In this document: piece by piece, positions 1 through 8,576 of the stretch
How the letters are laid out: every line of letters begins with the position of its first letter
How positions within the stretch are numbered: position 1 is the first letter of the stretch
Assembly (NCBI GenBank): GCA_927911745.1
Contig: CAKMQF010000149.1
Location: 1 to 23,741 of the forward strand
DNA from: an uncultured Gemella sp.
GTDB lineage: Bacteria > Bacillota > Bacilli > Staphylococcales > Gemellaceae
Length of the DNA stretch: 23,741 nucleotides
Direction: 5' to 3'
Translations under genes and position numbers: made by a program
The notes under the pieces: model-generated
The model's input: only the letters and a program-made list of their open reading frames with translations
Told to the model about the DNA's origin: nothing
Databases searched by the model: none

Positions 1-65
1 ACTTTATCCTCCATAGTTATATTTTGGTCTTTTATTAATAGTAAATTTGTGATAAAATTAGACAT
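1..65 (-). CDS. ISL3-family transposase, N-terminal fragment cut by window edge
   Basis: Reading the minus strand from the ATG at 65, the frame stays open to the window edge for 21 complete codons. It starts MSNFITNLLLIKDQNITMED. This matches the typical start of ISL3-family DDE transposases, which begin with a short helix ending in an N-L-L-x-I-K-D-x-N-I segment just before the zinc-binding N-terminal domain. The resemblance is from memory of the family and covers only about 20 residues. An AAAGGA ribosome binding site lies 8 nt upstream. Whether the gene is complete cannot be told here. It is the only mobile-element gene in the window. Confidence 0.6.
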   Translation of the reverse strand, partial: MSNFITNLLLIKDQNITMEDK

Positions 66-125
66 GACAAATATCCTTTCTTAGTTAATTATTTTTCTAC
101 ACTTTAATTATATTGGATATTTGTC
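66..125 (-). promoter_or_regulatory. Inverted repeat able to hide the transposase ribosome binding site
   Basis: The 11-bp sequence at 66-76 (GACAAATATCC on the plus strand) is perfectly complementary to GGATATTTGTC at 115-125. On the minus-strand transcript the downstream arm covers the GGA of the Shine-Dalgarno and runs up to the ATG. The two arms are 38 nt apart. A transcript that includes both arms could fold the start site shut; one that begins between them could not. The repeat is seen directly; the control role is inferred by analogy with IS10 and IS50. Confidence 0.5.
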
Positions 126-135
126 TTTTTGCATA
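107..135 (-). promoter_or_regulatory. Possible promoter of the transposase gene
   Basis: On the minus strand a perfect TATAAT lies at 112-107. A weak TATGCA sits 17 bp upstream, at 135-130. Transcription would start near position 100, inside the loop of the 66-125 inverted repeat, so this transcript would lack the upstream arm. The -35 element matches the consensus at only three of six positions. Confidence 0.35.
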
Positions 136-144
136 TAAAAATTG

Positions 145-180
145 AAATCCGGGGCTGGAATTTTTCCATGCCCCGGATTT
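145..180. repeat. Strong GC-rich hairpin between transposase and brnQ
   Basis: AAATCCGGGGC at 145-155 pairs perfectly with GCCCCGGATTT at 170-180. The stem continues inward with TGGAA/TTCCA, a single bulged T at 169 and a 3-nt loop. It is by far the most GC-rich stretch of the first 400 bases. On the minus strand it is followed after a few bases by five Ts, so it could be a weak terminator that shields the transposase. No matching U-tract follows on the plus strand. It could also be a dispersed intergenic hairpin repeat or lie at the end of the IS. Confidence 0.6.
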
Positions 181-298
181 AGTATACAACCGTTTTTAAT
201 ATGATATTTTATTTTTATAGAAAATTAATTATTTGGAAATGATTGCATAATCGATATATTAGAATTGTAAACGAAATACTTTATCAATAAACGATTTA
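181..298. other. AT-rich spacer with no gene seen
   Basis: This stretch lies between the hairpin and the CodY-box-like site upstream of brnQ. It holds no open frame with a ribosome binding site and no clear T-box or riboswitch motif. It may contain the boundary of the insertion sequence, but no inverted terminal repeat or target duplication could be recognised. Confidence 0.5.
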
Positions 299-313
299 AA
301 TTGTCAGAAAATT
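299..313. promoter_or_regulatory. CodY-box-like operator upstream of brnQ
   Basis: AATTGTCAGAAAATT matches the CodY consensus AATTTTCWGAAAATT at 14 of 15 positions. It lies 45 bp upstream of the -35 element of brnQ. brnQ genes are established CodY targets in Bacillus and Staphylococcus, which makes binding plausible. It would link branched-chain amino acid import to the isoleucine and GTP levels sensed by CodY. Actual regulation is inferred. Confidence 0.55.
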
Positions 314-358
314 TTAAACATTTATCCAACAAAAAAGGTAATATTTTTTAAAAATCTA

Positions 359-387
359 TTGACAAATGTTAATAAATATATTATTGT
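359..387 (+). promoter_or_regulatory. Promoter of brnQ
   Basis: TTGACA at 359-364 is followed after 17 bp by TATTGT at 382-387. The leader to the ribosome binding site is short, about 30 nt, leaving no room for a riboswitch. Confidence 0.55.
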
Positions 388-432
388 ATATAACATATTA
401 AAAATTAATTGAAAATATTTGGAGGAGATGAC

Positions 433-1767
433 ATGTTGAAATTTTTAAAGAAAAATCCATACGTATCAATCGGACTTATGCTATTTGCACTATTCTTTGG
501 TGCTGGTAACTTAATTTTCCCAGCATTCTTAGGACAAAACGCTGGAACAAACTTATCTACAGCGATGATCGGATTTATTATTATGGGAGTGGGATTACCA
601 CTATTAGGAGTTATTGTAATGGGGTATTCAGGAGCTGAAGACCTATTAGATTTATCAAGTAGAGCAGGGAAAGTATTTGGTGTTGCTTTTACGACTTTAT
701 TATACTTAACAATTGGACCTTTCTTTGCAATCCCTAGAACTGGTACTACTACTTATGAATTAGGATTATCTAGCTTTGTAGCACCAGAAAATACTACAAT
801 TGCTCAAGCTATTTTCTTAGCATTCTTTATGGGGTTAACATTATGGTTAGCTATTAGCCCTAATAAATTAGTAGATAGAATCGGAACTGTAATCACACCA
901 GTTTTACTACTTTCAATGGTTGTTTTAATCATTGCATCATTAGTTAAACCAATGGGTGTAGCACAAGAACCTACAAAAACTTATCAAACTACTTCATTAG
1001 CATTTACAAATGGACTAATGGAAGGTTATAATACAATGGATGCATTAGCATCATTAGTATTTGGTATCATCGTAATCAACTCTGTTAAATTATACGGAGC
1101 AAAAACTAAAAAAGAAGTATTTAACAATACAGCTAAATCAGCAATTATCGCTGCTGTATTATTAGCTTTAGTATATGTATTTATTTCTAATATCGGAGCA
1201 ACATCAGTTTCTGTTTTAGGATTACAAAAAACAGGAGCAGGAGTATTAACTGGGGCAACAACATATTACTTTGGTAATGTTGGTAAATTATTACTATTCG
1301 TTATCGTATTTTTAGCTTGTTTAACTACAAGTGTAGGGTTAGTAACAGCTTGTGCTTCATTCTTCGTAAGACTTTATGATAAAGTTAGTTATAAAACGTA
1401 CGCTATCGCGTTAACATTATTCTCATTTGCAGTAGGTAACTACGGATTAGCAGCAATCATCCAAGGAGCTGTTCCAGTACTTGTTTTATTATATCCATTA
1501 ACAATGGTATTAATTTTACTAGGATTTTTAAACAACTTCTTTGGTGGTAAAAAAGTAGTTTATGTTTGTACAGTTTTATTCACTGGATTATTTAGTTTAT
1601 ACTCTACTGTAGCTTCAACATTTAAGCTTGCAGTACCTGCAGTTGATAATGCACTAGCTAAAGTAAACTTCCTTCCAGTACCAGCTGATTTTGCATGGTT
1701 AAACTATGCATTAGTAGGATTTGTACTTGGAATTGTATTAACATTCTTTGTAAAAGAAAATAAATAA
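433..1767 (+). CDS. brnQ: Branched-chain amino acid transporter BrnQ (LIVCS family)
   Basis: This 444-residue protein is a cation-coupled importer of leucine, isoleucine and valine in the cytoplasmic membrane. It is recognised by the N-terminal LFALFFGAGNLIFPAFLG stretch, the IGPFFAIPRTGTTTYE segment and about 12 hydrophobic helices ending in a short basic tail, as in other BrnQ proteins of about 440 residues. The frame is open from a TTG at 409, but the ATG at 433 is chosen because GGAGG at 421-425 lies 7 nt before it. A CodY-box-like site and a good promoter precede the gene and a terminator follows it, so it is monocistronic. The frame is intact. The azlCD exporter for the same amino acids lies 5 kb downstream. 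Confidence 0.95.
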   Translation: MLKFLKKNPYVSIGLMLFALFFGAGNLIFPAFLGQNAGTNLSTAMIGFIIMGVGLPLLGVIVMGYSGAEDLLDLSSRAGKVFGVAFTTLLYLTIGPFFAIPRTGTTTYELGLSSFVAPENTTIAQAIFLAFFMGLTLWLAISPNKLVDRIGTVITPVLLLSMVVLIIASLVKPMGVAQEPTKTYQTTSLAFTNGLMEGYNTMDALASLVFGIIVINSVKLYGAKTKKEVFNNTAKSAIIAAVLLALVYVFISNIGATSVSVLGLQKTGAGVLTGATTYYFGNVGKLLLFVIVFLACLTTSVGLVTACASFFVRLYDKVSYKTYAIALTLFSFAVGNYGLAAIIQGAVPVLVLLYPLTMVLILLGFLNNFFGGKKVVYVCTVLFTGLFSLYSTVASTFKLAVPAVDNALAKVNFLPVPADFAWLNYALVGFVLGIVLTFFVKENK

Positions 1768-1775
1768 TTATACTT

Positions 1776-1817
1776 AAGATGGTAGAGGAAATATCTTCTA
1801 TCATCTTTTATTTTTTA
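1776..1817 (+). terminator. Rho-independent terminator of brnQ
   Basis: AAGATGGTAGAGG pairs with TCTTCTATCATCTT with two G-U pairs, followed by TTTTATTTTTT. It starts 9 nt after the brnQ stop. Confidence 0.85.
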
Positions 1818-1826
1818 ACTATTGTT

Positions 1827-1855
1827 TTGACATTAGGTTAAAGCAATGGTATTAT
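1827..1855 (+). promoter_or_regulatory. Promoter of the ABC-TerC operon
   Basis: A perfect TTGACA at 1827-1832 and TATTAT at 1850-1855 are 17 bp apart. This is among the best promoters in the window. It lies immediately after the brnQ terminator and about 85 bp before the ATPase start. Confidence 0.75.
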
Positions 1856-1904
1856 TATAAGATGTAATCTAATATTTTAAGAGATAAAATGAATATAATA
1901 ACAA

Positions 1905-1928
1905 AACATTACACTAATGTTATTTTTT
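1905..1928 (+). terminator. Possible attenuator in the ABC operon leader
   Basis: AACATT at 1905-1910 pairs with AATGTT at 1916-1921 and is followed by a run of six Ts that ends near 1928, just before the AGGAG of the first gene. The stem has only 6 A/T-rich pairs, so termination would be weak. A 22-codon frame from the ATG at 1890 runs through it but has only a poor ribosome binding site. Confidence 0.25.
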
Positions 1929-1940
1929 ATAGGAGAAATA

Positions 1941-2782
1941 ATGGTTTTAGAATTTAAAGAATATACAAAAAAAATAAAAAAAAGATACAATATTAGAACT
2001 TGATTTTAGAGTTGAAACAGGAGAAATATTAACTGTAGTTAATAATAGTTCGGCTAGTTTAGAATTATTAAAAGATTCATTTAGACAAAGAACCAAGTTT
2101 AAAGGTGAGATTCTTTTCGATGGTGAGAATATAAATAATCAGAGACTTTTTATTTGCTAAAGATTTTGGTTTTTATAATGATTATCATTATTAAAAAATT
2201 GAAAAAGCATTATCTCTATTTAATATAAAAGCTACTGAAGAAGAATTAGTAGGAGACTTAGAATTTTTAAACTTAGATTCTAGTAGAAAATATAAAGATT
2301 TAGAATCAAATGAAGTAATAAAATTTCATATTCTATTTTCAATTTTAGTAGATCAAAATGTATTGATTATTGATAACACTGAAGAAAGCTTAACAATTGA
2401 AGATAAAGAGGGGATAAGTGAATTAATTCTTGATAAATCAAATAACGCAAATGTTATTATCTTAGATACAATGCTTAATAGTTTTAATAGCATTGCTGAT
2501 AAAGTTTTAGTTATTACTGATGGAATTAAATCATACTTCGGAAATTTAGAAGACTTATTAATATTAAAACAACTTACGGCTATAAATGTTTCTAGTCAAG
2601 AAAATCTAGATCAAGTTTTAGAAGGGTATCAATTTACTATTTATCACAATAATGAAATAGTAGTAAGGGAAGAGGTTCTTGAAGAAGTAGTTTATGCTTT
2701 ATTGAAAAATAACATAGAAGTATTTCAAATTCGTAATTTAGGTGAAAAAATTAAATTATATGAGGGAGAGGCTGATCTATAA
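1941..2782 (+). CDS. Divergent ABC transporter ATPase-like protein lacking catalytic motifs
   Basis: The reconstructed protein is about 280 residues and follows the ABC ATPase layout: an N-terminal strand region ending in VETGEILTVV, a middle helical part, a VLIID strand, an ADKVLVITDGIKSYFGN segment typical of ABC-2 type ATPases, and a C-terminal accessory domain. Every catalytic motif is altered. Walker A reads NNSSASLEL with no GK[ST], the signature LSGGQ position reads LESNE, Walker B reads VLIIDNT without the catalytic Glu, and the switch His is absent. The gene starts at ATG 1941 behind AGGAG. In this sequence the frame is broken by an A8 run (1976-1983), a T5 run (2147-2151) and an in-frame TAA (2192-2194). 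Its stop overlaps the next start (TAATG). It could be a pseudo-ATPase, a regulatory subunit or a decaying gene. Confidence 0.6.
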
Positions 2783-3542
2783 TGTTATTTGCGATAGAAT
2801 TTGGAAAGTTATTTAGACGTAAATTTAATTATCTATTTATAATTATTTTATTGTTAATTAACTTTGCATTTGTATATAAACTAGACACGTTGGCTACGTT
2901 TTATGATAAGTCGATATTAGATATTATATTTTCAATAATTCTTAAAGTGAATATGATAATTGTAATTTTTATAATGGGATTAAATTATATATATTCATAT
3001 AGAGAAGATTATATTTCAAAAGTCAATGTACTTTTAGAAATAAGAAAAAAGAAAACTGTGCGTGATATATTTTCTATTTTATCAAATTTAATTTATTTTT
3101 AGTTTACTATGTTATAGTAATTGCATGTTTCGTAGGAATTATTTTCTTACGAAAAAGAAATGTTTTTGAAGAGTTAAAAACATTAATGTTGAATGTTAAT
3201 ACAGCAGGATCATTCGCTGCGATGCTAGTTTTATTATTCGTGTTTGCTAACCTTATTTTCTTATTAGCATTGACACTATTTAATAATACAAACTTGGCAA
3301 TTTCTTTCTCACTTTTATATTTTATTGGAGGAGAAGTTATAGCAAATATGATAAAATCTAGATTTTCTGTACCAGCAGAAAGAGTGGATAATAGTGTATT
3401 AACTATCTTTACTAAATCATTTAATCTATTAAATCAGAATATTACTTTTAGTCTAGGTAACTTTTTACCGCTAGTATTAAACATGTTAGGATTAATCGTA
3501 GTTATAGTTATTGTTAGATTAATGAAAAAAATAATAGGATAG
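2782..3542 (+). CDS. ABC-2-like membrane permease, partner of the divergent ATPase
   Basis: The reconstructed protein is about 253 residues with roughly six hydrophobic helices, the first at about residues 15-36 after a basic KLFRRKF segment and the last just before the C-terminal MKKIIG. This arrangement is typical of small ABC-2 type permeases. No substrate can be named. The frame breaks near 3096-3100, where a T5 run is one base short: the first part would end at 3102, and the following sequence continues as a good membrane segment in another frame up to 3542. The start at 2782 overlaps the ATPase stop by one base, which indicates translational coupling. TerC follows 12 nt later, so the three genes form one operon. 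Confidence 0.65.
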
Positions 3543-3554
3543 AAGGAGATTAGA

Positions 3555-4319
3555 ATGGATACACAGGTACTTATTCAATATGTGATAGTATTACTGAGTT
3601 TAATACTTTTAGAGGGATTACTTTCAGCAGATAATGCTATTGTTCTTGCTGTTATGGTTAGACATCTGCCACATAAAGAACAAAAGCATGCGTTGATGTA
3701 TGGTCTTGCAGGAGCACTAATATTTAGAATAATAGCGATTTTCTTAATTACAATTTTAGCACAGTATTGGGAAATTCAAGTTTTAGGTGGTTTATACTTG
3801 CTATATATGGCAGGTGCGCATATTAAAGAATTTTTTGATAAGCGAAAACAAGGGGATGGAACTGAAGAAATTGCTGAACCTAAAAAACAAAGTGGTTTTT
3901 GGGCGACTGTAATTAAAGTTGAGCTTACTGACATAGCTTTTGCGATTGATTCAATTTTAGCTGCTGTAGCTATCGCGATAACATTGCCTCATATTTCTGA
4001 AACATCTATTGGAGGAATTAACCTTGGTCAATTTACTGTAATGGTAATTGGAGGTTTTGTTGGTGTAGTTATCATGCGTTATGCTGCTAATATATTTATA
4101 AGAGTATTAGAAACTAAACCTGGTTTAGAAATCGCCGCATTTCTAATTGTTGGTTGGGTAGGTATTAAACTATTTGTAATTGCAGCTGCGCATGAGAAAT
4201 TAGCACTTATACCTCATGATTTCCCACATTCTACACTTTGGACTGTTATTTTCTGGGTAGTATTACTTGGATTATTAGTGTGGGGAGTATTAGTTTCAAA
4301 AAGATTTGAAAATAAGTAG
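3555..4319 (+). CDS. TerC-family membrane protein, probable manganese exporter (YceF/YkoY type)
   Basis: This intact 254-residue protein belongs to the TerC family. It has about seven membrane helices and the two family hallmarks: LLSADNAIVLAVMVRHLP near residue 22 (E20, D26) and VELTDIAFAIDSILAAVA near residue 122 (E123, D126, D132). These acidic residues lie in helices and are expected to bind metal. Bacillus subtilis YceF (MeeF) and YkoY (MeeY) export Mn2+ and help metallate secreted or surface enzymes; the same role is inferred here. AGAAGGAGATT precedes the ATG. It is the last gene of the operon with the divergent ABC pair and is followed by a clear terminator. No yybP-ykoY manganese riboswitch is visible upstream. 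Confidence 0.85.
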   Translation: MDTQVLIQYVIVLLSLILLEGLLSADNAIVLAVMVRHLPHKEQKHALMYGLAGALIFRIIAIFLITILAQYWEIQVLGGLYLLYMAGAHIKEFFDKRKQGDGTEEIAEPKKQSGFWATVIKVELTDIAFAIDSILAAVAIAITLPHISETSIGGINLGQFTVMVIGGFVGVVIMRYAANIFIRVLETKPGLEIAAFLIVGWVGIKLFVIAAAHEKLALIPHDFPHSTLWTVIFWVVLLGLLVWGVLVSKRFENK

Positions 4320-4325
4320 TATTTT

Positions 4326-4358
4326 AAAAGAGATGATATGTATATATCGTCTCTTTTT
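4326..4358 (+). terminator. Terminator after the TerC gene
   Basis: AAAAGAGATGATA pairs with TATCGTCTCTTTTT with one G-U pair and ends in a T-run. Confidence 0.85.
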
Positions 4359-4383
4359 AATATTTGTATGATTTTTATTTTCA

Positions 4384-4412
4384 TATACACAAATTGATAT
4401 CTATGATATAAT
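4384..4412 (+). promoter_or_regulatory. Promoter of rqcH-azlCD
   Basis: TATACA at 4384-4389, a 17-bp spacer and a perfect TATAAT at 4407-4412. A TG dinucleotide one base upstream makes it an extended -10 element (TGATATAAT). Confidence 0.7.
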
Positions 4413-4447
4413 TTAAAATTATATATTAAAATACAAGGAGGATAAAA

Positions 4448-6137
4448 ATGGCATTTGATGGTTTTTTCATAAGAAAAATGGTGAAAGAATTAGAAGAAAA
4501 TATATTAAATGGTCGTATAAATAAAATAAATAATTTATCGACAGATGAATTTGTATTTTCTGTTAGAAAAGGAAAGAATTTAAAATTGTTTTTATCTGCA
4601 AATTCAAGTGCATCTAGAATACAGTTAACAAATAATAGTTTTGAAAATCCTTCAATACCTTCGAACTTTTGTTCAGTACTGAGAAAGTATTTAACAGGTG
4701 GAATAATATTAGAGATTAATCAAGTTAATAATGACCGAATAGTAATTTTTAAAATTAAAAACTTCGATGATTTAGGCTATGAAAAGTATTATTATCTAAT
4801 TTCAGAATTAATGGGTAAACACTCAAATATAATATTGACTAATGAAGATAATATAATCTTAGAGTCTTTAAAAAATAGTTATAGTCTTGAATATAAGAGA
4901 TCGACTATATCTAATATGGAATATACTCTTCCTCCGACAGCTGAAAAAATTAACCCCTTTGACTTTAGTCAATATAGTGATATTGAGTTTTCTATTGATG
5001 ATAAGAAATTTTTAATGAAAAGTTTCTACGGTGTTTCAGCATTACTGAATAATTATTTTGAAAAAAATTCGAAAGAAGATTTGAAAAGTTCATTTATTAG
5101 TTTTTGTGAAGAATTCGATAATTACTATAAACCTGTTTTACTTGAAGAGAACAATAAGAAAGATTTTTATTTTTTTGAAGTTAAAGAGTATAGTAGGGAT
5201 TTTGAATCATTGTCACAATTATTAGATTACTACTATATGGATATAGCTAGAGAATCAATAAATAAAAATACTGACAAAAAAACTTTTTAATTTTGTTAAT
5301 TCTAAAATAAATAGATTAAATAAAAAAATTGTTATATTAAAAGAATGAACTGGAACAAGCTAATAATAGAGATGATTATAAATTAAAGGGACAACTTCTA
5401 ATTTCAAATATTTATTTATTTAAAAAAGAAATACCAGAGATTGTAACACTGCAAAATTTCTATAGTGAAGATTTATCGGACATTGAGATTGAGTTAGATC
5501 CAAATCTAACTATTGAGAAAAATTCAGAGAAGTACTTTGATTTATATAAAAAGAACAAGAGGACGATTGAGAATTTAATTGAACAAATAGAGATTGCAAA
5601 ACAGGATCTAGGATATTTTGAGACTATTAAATTCCAAATCGAAAATGCAGATAAAACGGATATAGCGGAAATCAAAGAAGAATTGATTACTAATGGAATA
5701 TTAAAAGAAAAGATAAAGGTTAATAAGAAAAAGAATAAGAGTAATTATTTTGTAATTAATCATAATGGTACTGCCATTTATGTAGGAAAAAATAATCTTC
5801 AAAATGATGCTATTACCAATAAATTAGCAAGACGAGACTATCTATGGTTTCATGCTAAAGACATTCCTGGGAGTCACGTCGTAATCTTTGACAATAATCC
5901 TAGTGAAGAAACAATAGAAATTGCATCAATGTTAGCAGCTTATTATTCGAAGTTTAAAAATGAAGAGTATGTTAATGTTGATAGAACATTAATTAAAAAT
6001 GTAAAAAAAATATCTGGTGCTAAGCCTGGCTTAGTAACATATACCGGACAAAAAAACGGTTAAACAAAAAAATTGACAAAGATCTTGTTGGAGAGCTTTT
6101 TAATAAAATAAAACAATTAAATAGTAAGGGAAGGTGA
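4448..6137 (+). CDS. rqcH: Ribosome quality control protein RqcH (NFACT/FbpA family)
   Basis: RqcH binds the obstructed 50S subunit and recruits alanyl-tRNA to add C-terminal alanine tails to stalled peptides. The reconstructed protein is about 563 residues, as expected. The N-terminal NFACT-N domain holds the tRNA-contacting Asp-Arg pair at D96-R97 (VNNDRIVIF). It is followed by a charged coiled-coil segment and by NFACT-R with DYLWFHAKDIPGSHVV. The gene was long called fibronectin-binding FbpA. The start has an AAGGAGG site. The frame is broken at 5276-5282 (A7, one extra), at T5346 (one extra base) and by one or two miscounts around 6050-6072. All parts match the family in order, so the gene is probably intact in the organism. 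The GGGAAGG before azlC overlaps its stop. Confidence 0.88.
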
Positions 6138-6141
6138 ACAT

Positions 6142-6850
6142 ATGAATGATAAATTAGATGTAAAGACGGCTGTAAAAGATACGTTACCAACAGTTTTTGG
6201 GTACATAGGTATAGGGTTATCTTTTGGGATTATTGCGAGTTCGGTGGGGCTTAATCCTTTCTTCGTTGGAGCGATGTCGTTATTCATATATGCAGGTGGT
6301 GCTCAATTCATAACTGTAAGCATGCTTTCCAGTGGCTTTCCTATACTCTCAATTGTCTTGGCAACATTTTTAATTAACTCAAGAATGATATTAATGAGCA
6401 TGGCAACAGTACCATTTTTCAAGCGATATAGTGTATTTAAGAATATAATAATTGGTACTTTTTTAACTGATGAGAGTTTTGCTTTAGGGATGAATAAACA
6501 AAACTATACTAATGGAAGGCTGACTTACGAATGGTTCAATACTGCAAACCTAGTATCTTATTTTACATGGTCAGTGTCATCGGTACTAGGTGCGTTACTA
6601 GGTGGAATAGTTAAGGATCCTAAGGCTTTAGGATTAGATTTTGCTCTAGTAGCGATGTTTATAGGATTACTATATTTACAAGTTATTTCAGATTTTACTA
6701 TTAGGAAAAAAAGTGCAATTTCTAGTAATTATTGTTGTGTTCTTCTTAGTATATTTTGGAATGATTTTTATTCCGAGTAATTTATTAATTATAGTAGTTA
6801 CTTTAATAGGATGTGCGATAGGAGTGGTATTGAAACATGTTATCTACTAA
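6142..6850 (+). CDS. azlC: AzlC, large subunit of branched-chain amino acid exporter
   Basis: AzlC and AzlD form a two-component exporter of branched-chain amino acids, first known from azaleucine resistance in Bacillus subtilis. The protein of about 235 residues shows the family segments IYAGGAQFITVSML and LINSRMILMS and several membrane helices. A7 at 6706-6712 appears to contain one base too many: as written the frame ends at 6780, while removing one A restores a further hydrophobic helix (FLVIIVVFFLVYFGM) and a stop at 6848-6850. That stop overlaps the azlD start by 14 nt, the usual arrangement. The start lies 4 nt after the rqcH stop and uses AAGGGAAGG within the end of rqcH, so the genes are coupled. 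Confidence 0.85.
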
Positions 6851-7163
6851 TTATATAATATTAACAATATTAGGATGTTCAATTGTTACTTGGTTATCTA
6901 GGGTACTTCCATTCGTATTATTGAAGAAATTTGATTTACCTAAACCAGTTATAGAGTATCTAAGTTTTGTACCGATTGTAATAATGTCGGCTTTATGGTT
7001 CGATAGTCTATTTATTCAAAAAATTGGGGAATTTCCACAAATAAATTATGAAAATCTACTTGCTTCATTGCCTACTGTATTAAGTGCAATTGTTTCAAAG
7101 AGTCTCTTGGTAATAGTTGTAGTAGGGATAATTTCATTAGCGATTATTAGAATTGTATTTTAA
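6837..7163 (+). CDS. azlD: AzlD, small subunit of branched-chain amino acid exporter
   Basis: This 108-residue protein with four hydrophobic segments shows the AzlD pattern TWLSRVLPFVLLKKF near the N terminus, and the YLSFVPIVIMSAL helix. It is the obligate partner of AzlC. It overlaps the reconstructed azlC end by 14 nt, which implies translational coupling. GGAG lies about 15 nt upstream, rather far, again suggesting coupled initiation. No clear terminator follows within the 134-nt gap before gmk, so read-through into gmk is possible. Confidence 0.87.
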   Translation: MLSTNYIILTILGCSIVTWLSRVLPFVLLKKFDLPKPVIEYLSFVPIVIMSALWFDSLFIQKIGEFPQINYENLLASLPTVLSAIVSKSLLVIVVVGIISLAIIRIVF

Positions 7164-7232
7164 AAATAAAAAATGAGAATTTTAAGAAAATATAACCGAA
7201 TTAATTTACAACTTAAATATACATGTTTATAG

Positions 7233-7918
<686 letters not shown>

Positions 7919-7927
7919 GAGAAAAAA

Positions 7928-8125
7928 ATGTTATATCCAAAATTAGACGTATTAAAATCAAAAGTAAATTCAAAATATATGCTAGTATCATTAGCAAGTA
8001 AAAGAGCAAGAGAACTATTTGCAAATCCGGAAACAAGCAAACTAGACAAATACACTTCTCATAAAGAAGTTGGTAAGGCATTAGAGGAAATTGCTGAAGG
8101 TAAAATTTCTGTATTAGAAAAATAG
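7928..8125 (+). CDS. rpoZ: RNA polymerase omega subunit
   Basis: The 65-residue protein shows the omega features: an N-terminal YPKLDVLKSKVNSKYMLV segment, the ASKRARELF helix and the VGKALEEIAEGKI C-terminal motif. Omega binds the C terminus of beta-prime and helps RNA polymerase assemble. AGGAG precedes the ATG with a 7-nt spacer and the gene sits 9 nt after gmk, in one operon. No hairpin terminator is seen in the 12 nt before the rnpB promoter. Confidence 0.95.
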   Translation: MLYPKLDVLKSKVNSKYMLVSLASKRARELFANPETSKLDKYTSHKEVGKALEEIAEGKISVLEK

Positions 8126-8137
8126 TTTAGGTTATTG

Positions 8138-8166
8138 TTTACAAAACGGTATTTTTAGTGTAAAGT
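8138..8166 (+). promoter_or_regulatory. Promoter of rnpB
   Basis: TTTACA at 8138-8143, a 17-bp spacer, TAAAGT at 8161-8166. The expected start near 8173 coincides with the 5' strand of helix P1 of the RNA. Confidence 0.65.
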
Positions 8167-8172
8167 AATATA

Positions 8173-8570
8173 AGTGTTTTTCTTTGAGTGATCGCGGCAG
8201 TAATGCTGAGGAAAGTCCATACTCACACAAGCTGAGATGCTTGTAGTGTTCAACGCTAAACGAAAAAATAAGTTTAGGCACCTTATGGTGACGGCAGAAA
8301 ATATGACCTAAGTAGTTTTCTATATGGTTATATGTCTTGAAAGTGCCACAGTGACGGAGTTCTTATAGAAATATAAGAAGTGGAACGCGGTAAACCCCTT
8401 GAGTGAGCAATTCAAATTTTGGTAGAAGCACTTATTCCGCAGAAATGAATGTAGGAATAGGAAATATGTATATATTTAGACAGATGATCACAGCTATTTT
8501 TACGAGAGTAAACTAGTCTCGTTTGAGTAAGATAGATACAGAATATGGCTTATGATAAGAAAAACAACTA
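8173..8570 (+). ncRNA. rnpB: RNase P RNA (type B)
   Basis: This is the catalytic RNA that matures tRNA 5' ends. It is recognised by the conserved GAGGAAAGTCCATACTC near 8208, GTAGTGTTCAACGCTAA, TTGAAAGTGCCACAGTGACG, GGAACGCGGTAAACCCC near 8384, CAAATTTTGG and the 3' ACAGAATATGGCTTAT near 8538. The 5' GTTTTTCTT and 3' AAGAAAAAC strands form helix P1. The length of about 398 nt and the helix order match the Bacillus-type (B) class. The ypsC-like gene follows, as in the gpsB-rnpB-ypsC order of Bacillus. The end points are accurate to a few bases. Confidence 0.95.
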
Positions 8571-8576
8571 GTTCTA

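Noticed and set aside
66..298. Inverted terminal repeat of the insertion sequence
   Set aside because: No sequence resembling known ISL3 ends and no target duplication could be recognised; the other end is outside the window.
181..432. T-box or amino acid riboswitch before brnQ
   Set aside because: The promoter at 359-387 leaves only about 30 nt of leader, and no T-box motif is seen.
1856..1940. Manganese (yybP-ykoY) riboswitch expected before a TerC-family gene
   Set aside because: The leader is only about 85 nt, AT-rich, and shows none of the conserved loops of that class; TerC is third in its operon.
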